Assembly (NCBI GenBank): GCA_011947345.1
Contig: JAAVTG010000658.1
Span: 1-64,000 of the forward strand
DNA length: 64,000 bases
From: Phytophthora quininea
Lineage: Eukaryota > Oomycota > Peronosporomycetes > Peronosporales > Peronosporaceae
Reading direction: 5' to 3'
A model generated the notes under the pieces. The model did not search any database. It was given only the letters and a program-made list of their open reading frames with translations, and was not told the DNA's origin. Below are positions 58,029-64,000 of this stretch, piece after piece; the first letter of the stretch is position 1, and every line of letters begins with the position of its first letter. The position numbers and the translations under genes are program-made.

Positions 58029-60050
58029 ATGACGGCCTCCTACTCCGAGACGTTCCCCATGGCGGATCACGAGACCTCGCCCAGGCGCCGCACCGAGCCG
58101 AGCCACTCGCCGTCCTCCTCTCCGCGCGCAGTGGCTCCGCTGCCAACCTCCGCCTCCGAGAACGCGCTCGACATGCGCTCGTCCACCGCCACCGTCACGG
58201 CCGCGCCCGAGACAAGAGCCACGCTGCTCCCAGGCAGGCCAGTCCTGCACCCCAAAACTCCCAACGGCCGGCTGCGACCCCGTCCCGCTTCGACTATGGC
58301 GGCCAACCCGCCAGCTCCGACGTCCCCAGCACCGTCAAGCTGCTGAGCGAGCTGGAGCGGTCCTGGGCCATGTTTGCGGCCGACTGGAAGGTCGTGGACC
58401 TGTTTGCAGGCATGCAGATCTGGCAGGAGCTGCTGGCCGGGGAGACGGGGGTGGAGCCTCTCAATAACGTGCTGATCTCCACCAGCTCCGCTGCACTGGT
58501 GACGTTCCTGGCCGGACACATTGGCGGAGGAGGCTTCGTCGTCTCGGTGCTGCTGACGGTGCTGGTGGTGCTGGCGGCCTTGTACACGCTGTCCAACGGT
58601 CGAGCTAAAAGTGCTGTGCCTTGTTTCAAGACCTTGCAAGTGGTGGATGGCTCTCCGTCGGAGATATTCCTCTACTTGATGGGGATTAAGAATTATCCAG
58701 TATGGGACGCCAGCATCGAGAGAGCCGAGGTCGTGCATACTATTGACGACCACTCGGATATTATCCACATTGTCTACAGACCAGTGTGGATGTGGCCCAT
58801 GTAAGTGCTGACAAATTGTTATTGTTTATGGGTTTATTGACCGTCTTTGTTGTAGTTGGTTGGCGCCACGAGATCTTTGTTTATTGCGATACTGGCGACG
58901 AGCTGAGGACGGGTCCTATGTCATCTGCTTGCAGAGTGCGCTGCATCCAGAGTGCCCACCCATGCACGGACTGGTGCGCGCCACGTGCAAGGGCGGCGGC
59001 TTCATCATTTCTCCGCGCGCTCTGAGTGTCACGCAAGGCGACGAACTGACGTCGATGGTGACCAATGTGGTGCACTTGGACCCACAGGGATGGGAGGGCA
59101 AGCTGCTGCAGCGGCTGAATATAATGCACTTGTACGTGCGCCCTCAGGTGCTTGCACTAACAGGCCTGCGAGATGTGATGGAAGCACGTAAATACGTCTG
59201 TCCGAACGTCCCAGAAGAGTTCACAGCAGCTCTTGCAGCCTCAACTGAGGAACAAGTGAATGCACCGGTAGGTCAGGACGTTGATGGTGCTATTGGAGCG
59301 ACTGGAGACGCAGATGCACCAGTATCGGTGCTGGAGGATTTCCCTAGCAATGTACCGCGAGCCATGTGGGCCGAACCTGATGGCGCTGCGATGATGGTGC
59401 GTGGGCCAGACTACTTGACCGACCGACGCAAAATTCCTTCCCAGTCTCCGTACTTCCGCCTTGTGGGTATGGACCTGTACCAGTCGTCGGAATCTGTAGA
59501 GCATATCGCCTCGCGTCCTGACAATCCGGTGCAGCGTGAGCTGAAGCGCCATGAAGAGAAGGGCACGGAGATGCCGTTTACGTTCGTGATCAACTTCGTC
59601 GTGCCCGGGAACCCGCGCATTAACTTGGTGCTCTACTATCAGGTGCCGCACCCTTCCATTCTGACCGATGGATCCCCGTCATCCGAGCTCATGGCAGACT
59701 TCTTGGAAGGCTCCGATGAGTTCCGCAACGACCGATTCAAACTCATTCCGTGCATTGTGGAGGGCAGCTTTATCGTTCGTCAGGCTGTGGGCTCGACCCC
59801 AACTCTGATCGGCAACAAACTCCGACAGCCATACTTCCGCGGCAAGCAGTACTTTGAGCTGGACGTCGACATCGGATCGTCCGCAGTGGCCAACCGCGTG
59901 GTGGGATTGGTCTCCGGATACGCCAAGAAGCTGGTGATTGACTTGGGCTTCGTTCTGGAAGGCCAAAGTGTTGAGGAACTGCCTGAGCGGTTATTCGGCA
60001 CGGTGCGTCTGGTGCATATCGACCTGGGCGTCGCCAAGAAGCTGACGTAA
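58029..60050 (+). CDS. EDR2-like START / DUF1336 lipid-binding protein, two exons
   Basis: Exon 1 58029-58800 and exon 2 58856-60050, with a 55-bp intron GTAAGT...TTGTAG. The N-terminus is Ser/Pro/Arg-rich and probably disordered; it changes frame near 58255 (one base in CCCCAAAA). A hydrophobic segment (58450-58600, VVSVLLTVLVVLAALYTL) may anchor the protein in a membrane. Next comes a START-type region (VWDASIERAEVVHTIDDHSD, PPMHGLVRATCKGGGFIISP). The C-terminal ~220 residues match EDR2_C/DUF1336: SQSPYFRLVGMDLYQSSE, FTFVINFVVPGNPRINLVLY, DEFRNDRFKLIPCIVEGSF, YFELDVDIGSSAVANRVVGL. EDR2 proteins of plants bind PI4P and lipids; in oomycetes a lipid-transfer or lipid-sensing role is likely. 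Confidence 0.85.
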
Positions 60051-60172
60051 CTTGTTGGGCACACCAACATCCCGAAGATATATAGACAAAAGCGACAGCA
60101 TCAATTGGTTGTTTGGTTCAGGAAGAGAAGACTCTTACGAGATAGCATTAGTTAACATTCAGCCTAAAATGC

Positions 60173-60922
60173 TTAAGCCGTGGGCTGGTACACCGGGTCC
60201 ACGGGGGCGGGGGCAGCAACCGGGGCCGGAGGGGGCACGACGGGGGCCGTGGGCTCCACGTAGGGCTGGTACACCTCCTCCTTGGGCTCGAGGATCGTCA
60301 CCACGTCGTCCAGAGCGCGCTTGGGGCCCTGCTTGCCCGTGGGGTCGTGCGGCAGCATGATGGACACCTTGACGCCGAGCACGCCCTGGCGCATCAGCAC
60401 GTGGCGCACAGCCGTGTCCACGTACTCCTGCGAGGCGTTACCGGTCTTGACCATGTAGCCCTCGTTGAACTTCATGGCCTTGGCACGCTGAGCACGCAGC
60501 TTGCCGGACACGATGACCTGCACGCCTTTGGCGCCGGCCTCCATGACGAAACGCACGACCGAGTAGCAGGCACGACGCACGGCCAGGCCACCGAGAAGGC
60601 GGTACTTGAGGGACTCGGCCTGGGCCTGCGAGCACAGGCCGCGGTTGGCCACACGCTCGGCGTAGAGCTCCACGGCTCCGTCCGGGAAGTTGAAACGCTT
60701 CTGCACCACCGACGTCAGGGCGCGGATGCGCTGGCCCTTCTCGCCCAGAACCTCCTGGGTGCGGGTGGCGCGGATGATGATCTCAGTGCGCATGGGGGTG
60801 ACGCGCACCTCGACTCCAGAGTAGCCATCGCCGTACAGCTCACGCTGCAGCAGCTCGTTGAGCTCGGCGTAGAAGACACCGTCGGCCACGAATTTGCGCT
60901 TCTTGGAGATGTTAGCAGCCAT
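60173..60922 (-). CDS. RPS3: 40S ribosomal protein uS3 (RPS3)
   Basis: 249 residues, intact. N-terminus [22 protein letters not shown] domain with [10 protein letters not shown], then the C-terminal S3 domain ([50 protein letters not shown]) and a Pro/Ala-rich tail. It forms part of the mRNA entry site of the small ribosomal subunit. Strong codon bias (C- and G-ending codons) fits a highly expressed gene. It is divergent from the Myb gene, with 148 bp between starts. The absence of any frame slip here contrasts with its neighbours. Confidence 0.97.
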   Translation of the reverse strand: MAANISKKRKFVADGVFYAELNELLQRELYGDGYSGVEVRVTPMRTEIIIRATRTQEVLGEKGQRIRALTSVVQKRFNFPDGAVELYAERVANRGLCSQAQAESLKYRLLGGLAVRRACYSVVRFVMEAGAKGVQVIVSGKLRAQRAKAMKFNEGYMVKTGNASQEYVDTAVRHVLMRQGVLGVKVSIMLPHDPTGKQGPKRALDDVVTILEPKEEVYQPYVEPTAPVVPPPAPVAAPAPVDPVYQPTA

Positions 60923-61070
60923 CTTCTCTCTTGAATATTCCTGAGTGAGGAAGACGGTGGGGACGAGGAGCGCCGAGCGCCAGCCAATCGATGTGGTTCT
61001 TGTAAAGAGTGAATTGATTTTCTTGTAGAGGTATAACTATTTGGGTATGCATTTGGGCACTTATCGCAAG
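60923..61070. promoter_or_regulatory. Short divergent promoter between RPS3 and the Myb gene
   Basis: 148 bp between opposed start codons; CTCACTCAGGAAT on the minus strand is a weak Inr-like match upstream of RPS3. Confidence 0.45.
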
Positions 61071-62147
61071 ATGGAGACCAAGAGGCAGCGCATCGAGCAC
61101 TTGATCGAGCGAGGAGACCAGCTAGCGGAAGAGCGACGGACGGGAGTAAACGACGTATAGAGACAACGGAGGATGAGGCTATAGTGAGGCCGAAGAGATG
61201 CAAGTGGACGCAGACCCAGGACGACGAGCTGAAGAAGTTGGTGGCGGAAATGGGTAAAAACTGGAGCGAGATCGCCAAACACTTTCCAGGTCGAGACCGC
61301 AAGCGCTGTCGAGAGATTTATTAACCACTTGGAGTCTGAATTAAACCTTCCAATGTGGAGCAAGCAAGAGGACGAGAAGCTGCTGGGTTTGCAGCAGAAA
61401 TGGGGCTGCAAGTGGGCCGACATGGCTCGACAGTTCAAGGGCAAAAGTCCGACGAGTCTCAGGAACAGATTTCTGCAGTTATCGAGACAACAAACTGCTA
61501 AGCAGCAGCAAATTCAGAGAAGAGCTCCTCCGCAGCGATGGTCGAAAGCTGAGCAGGACAAACTGACGAAGCTAGTGGAGACACACGGAGCAAGAAATTG
61601 GCTCTTCATCGCGTCGCAGCTGCCTGGCAGGACGGACTTGCAGTGTCTGCAGCAGTGGTATCGGACGCTGGATAACAAGATTGTAAAGGGCAAAGGGACG
61701 TGGACAGAGAAGGAGGATCGAGTGTTGGCTGCTAAAGTGAAGCAGATCGGTCGGAAGTGGACAGAAGTACGAGGTGGACGAGCAGGCTTCAATGGGGAAA
61801 GTTCACTTACTAGTATTATGCGCAGATTGCCGCCTTGCTGCCTGGTCGGATAGGAAAGCAATGCCGCGAACGGTATCTGAACCACTTAGACCCAGCACTT
61901 TCGAAGGTGAGCGAAGAGAAACGAGTGGCAACTGTAGAAAGCTCATTGTTTTCTGTCGTGATAGACGCCGTGGACAGCAGAAGAAGCACGTGTCTTGCTG
62001 GCGGCTCATGCAAAATACTCGACGCGATGGGGTTTGATTTCCAAAGAGCTGCCTGGTCGAAGCGAGAACGCGATCAAGAACTGGTGGTACGCATTTGAGC
62101 AGCGGCAATCCCTAGCATGTGGTCCAATCCAAGCCCGGGAATCGTAG
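61071..62147 (+). CDS. Myb-type DNA-binding protein with five Myb repeats (SNAPC4- or MYB3R-like)
   Basis: Starts METKRQRIEHLIERGDQL. Five successive Myb repeats follow: CKWTQTQDDELKKLVAEMGK; MWSKQEDEKLLGLQQKWGCK; RWSKAEQDKLTKLVETHGAR; GTWTEKEDRVLAAKVKQIGR; TPWTAEEARVLLAAHAKYST, each with the spaced aromatic residues and an R-W/Y-type third helix. Introns 61768-61825 and 61907-61964 (58 bp each, GT-AG) interrupt repeats 4 and 5 and restore them exactly when spliced. Frame slips occur near 61138 and 61316 (one base each). The last three repeats resemble the R1R2R3 block of MYB3R; five tandem repeats also recall SNAPC4 (4.5 repeats), which drives snRNA genes. I cannot decide between them. It ends with TAG at 62145-62147, soon after the last repeat. 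Confidence 0.85.
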
Positions 62148-62697
62148 CAGGTTTTCACATAACCGCTGAGTAAAATGAGAGCTTCACCAAGGTCGCCTCA
62201 GGTACGGTTGGAAGCCAAGCCGATGCATCATGGAAATACGGTGCGTATCCCGGTAACGTGGAGATCTGCGCCTACAGGAAGCTTTTCATCAGCAAAAGCC
62301 TTGTTTCGATAAAGTTGACGTGACTCAAAACTGCACGTCATATTTGGTTCCACCTACCCGTCACGACGTCGGACGCTGGGTTCCTCAACGAAGTGGAAGA
62401 CGTTTTGAGGTAGTGCCGACCGGGTTGAGCGAGACTTGATCTCCAAAGGCTTCACAGGTGCATACTGAAGGCCAACTTTCAAGTTAACAACTATCGTGAC
62501 GTTTCTTTTCAGCAGTGATCGATACAGATCTCCCCAAATTCGTTCGAACAACGCATAACGACAAGCAATGTTGGACATGCTTGCACCAATGCTCGCCCAT
62601 CTATCGTTTGAGTGAGAGATGCGAGACGAATGACTGGGAAGGACCCCGCAACAGGTTTGGAAACCACTTGGTTCATTTTCGCTTCTGCTGCCCACCA
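62148..62697. other. Intergenic stretch, no gene seen
   Basis: Overlapping short frames on both strands without family resemblance. TTCATTTTCGCTTC near 62671 is an Inr-like candidate for the next gene. Confidence 0.45.
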
Positions 62698-63541
62698 ATG
62701 ACCCCGACTCGATACATCTTCGCGGATATTAGCGCTCTCAAGCGTGACATAGAGCTTCACATCCGCAACAGCGATGTTCCAGCAGAAATCCGGCAGCAAC
62801 TATCTCCAGTGTACGCAAAGAAGTTAGCCGGAATACTATCCCGACAAGGCGAAGACTCTCGATTTTGGGGGATCTACAGCAAGGGGAACTCGTCGGGAGC
62901 TTCCTAACTGCCGGGTGGGAATTGTCGGTAAGTGGTCTATCCAGCAATCATACACTGACGTGTTTGCTCCAAGCGAACTTGGCCAACGGCACCGCTGAAG
63001 GTGGGGAAAAGACTCTGGTAGTGGCGGGCGGGGAATACATTCCATTCTCGTTGGCGTTGTTCGACGTCTTGGAGGAATACCTTGCTCTTGACTGGCGTGT
63101 CGAGTTTGACTGCTTCAAGAAGGACGGTTGTGACGTTGCGAGGACGAGTAGCTTGGCTGCAAAGTATCCCACACGTTTTCAAAGCGTCTTCCTGGGGGAA
63201 GTGATTAAGGACGAGAATTTCCTTGCTATACAACAGCCCAGTAGTGGCTCACCTGGAAAGAAGATTGATAACCATTCGTCGTCCAAAAACTGCAGCAACT
63301 CCAGGAAGCTGTCGACGGACAAAAGCAGTCTGTCGACCGCCGCTTGAAGAAGATGCACGACCAGCTCGATCTGATTTCCAAGCAGAACGAAGAATTACTG
63401 CATCGACAGCAAAACACCGAGGAAGAAGTTGTTCGTGTCGCGTTGTGGGTTGGTGGTGGGATACTGATTGTGCTCCTGGTCGTTAGGTTTGTTGGTGGGA
63501 TGTGTGGGCTGCTGCTGCAAAACGAGCCAAACTCCACCTAG
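62698..63541 (+). CDS. Coiled-coil protein with a C-terminal membrane anchor, function unknown
   Basis: About 280 residues. Starts MTPTRYIFADISALKRDIEL; a helical N-terminal region is followed by a beta-rich middle (AGGEYIPFSLALFDVLEEYL, DWRVEFDCFKKDGCD), then a coiled coil (LQQLQEAVDGQKQSVDRR, QLDLISKQNEELLHRQQ) and one C-terminal transmembrane segment (VALWVGGGILIVLLVVRFVG) with about 15 residues after it, so the protein is probably tail-anchored. Frames change near 62875 and 63285; each is corrected by one base. I do not recognise the family. Tail anchoring suggests the cytosolic face of the ER, mitochondria or peroxisomes. Confidence 0.65.
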
Positions 63542-64000
63542 CGAGCTCGACTTGTGTTCGGTCGGGCAGGCATTTGGTGGTAACAAGGCTTCGTGAGGAT
63601 AAATTAGCTTGGCATCGATAATTCATCTACTTTTCGTTCAGCAATGGCCTTGTTCACCGCCTCAGATTCCTCCTTCAAAATGATTGCTCTCATTGTCTTC
63701 ATATTCGGCTCGGGCCGTCCATGCTGGAGACACCCCTTTGCCCGTGTGGAGTCTCACCAGCCCGTTGCAAGCAATATCTAGGCGTGCTGATCGGCTAGGG
63801 GTGCGGGCATACCAAATACAGCACGGGTACTGGTATCTTATTGAACAGTTGTTGGTGCATAATCGATGATCGCCATGTAGTACAATATATTATGCGGCAA
63901 TCTCGATGATGCACTACGAAGCTATTGTGGCGCCTACCTGGGTCAGTTCGGAATTCGTCCTCCCGCTATCAAGACCATGCTTCGCAATTGCCTTAAACTA
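63542..64000. other. Window end, no gene identified
   Basis: Minus-strand open frames near 63600-63850 have protein-like stretches (for example LVRLHTGKGVSPAW), but frames compete and no family is recognised. Possibly the 3' end of a gene that continues past the window. Confidence 0.3.

Noticed and set aside
61071..61140. A separate small gene in the METKRQRIEHL frame
   Set aside because: One added base joins it to the first Myb repeat, and the arrangement matches the slips in neighbouring genes.
1..64000. CRISPR arrays, bacterial operons, rRNA genes
   Set aside because: No regularly spaced direct repeats and no rRNA sequence; genes have introns and eukaryotic architecture.

Overview
The window is nuclear DNA of an oomycete, most likely a Phytophthora or a close peronosporalean. 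The support is: secreted proteins with signal peptide, RXLR and EER motifs; short GT-AG introns of about 55-100 bp; Inr-like promoter elements (TCATTYY) just upstream of several start codons; large FYVE/START and C2-DEP-AGC kinase proteins; and Copia, tyrosine-recombinase, hAT and SINE-like elements.

Layout. 1-28 kb is a gene-rich block: a C-terminal fragment (1-192), an ABCC/MRP ABC transporter (723-4788), a START-FYVE protein (6128-10662), a glutathione transferase of the ECM4/glutathionyl-hydroquinone reductase type (10740-11819, -), VPS13 (12009-22562, -), a short ZRSR2-N-terminus-like gene (22696-23147), a diverged second ECM4-like copy that has lost its active-site Cys (23408-24381), a COPI-associated-type membrane protein (24601-25562, -) and a C2-DEP-AGC kinase (25909-28123, -).

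28-54.7 kb is a repeat-rich block. It carries about eleven loci of one RXLR/W-type effector family. Most are broken; one is intact (53077-53835, -). Between them lie a SINE-like element, a tyrosine-recombinase retrotransposon with RT-RNase H-YR order (33.9-39.2 kb), a young Copia element with 331-bp LTRs at 3 differences (39925-44846), and a hAT element (about 45.1-51.4 kb). The interval of the hAT holds a decayed bacterial-type APH-AAA kinase gene and a coiled-coil gene. One effector copy has been hit twice: Copia lies between its conserved upstream element and its ATG, and the hAT-containing segment splits its reading frame.

54.7-64 kb is gene-rich again: insulin-degrading enzyme (54763-57878), an EDR2/START-like lipid-binding protein (58029-60050), ribosomal protein uS3 (60173-60922, -), a five-repeat Myb protein (61071-62147) and a coiled-coil, tail-anchored protein (62698-63541).

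A caution applies throughout. Many otherwise conserved genes, and also the young Copia, are interrupted by frameshifts. Nearly all of those I could resolve need one extra base, usually in a homopolymer. This looks like systematic consensus error in the assembly, so 'broken' calls on conserved genes should not be read as pseudogenes. Breaks that are clearly not of this kind (nonsense codons, loss of the catalytic Cys, transposon insertions) are pointed out separately.
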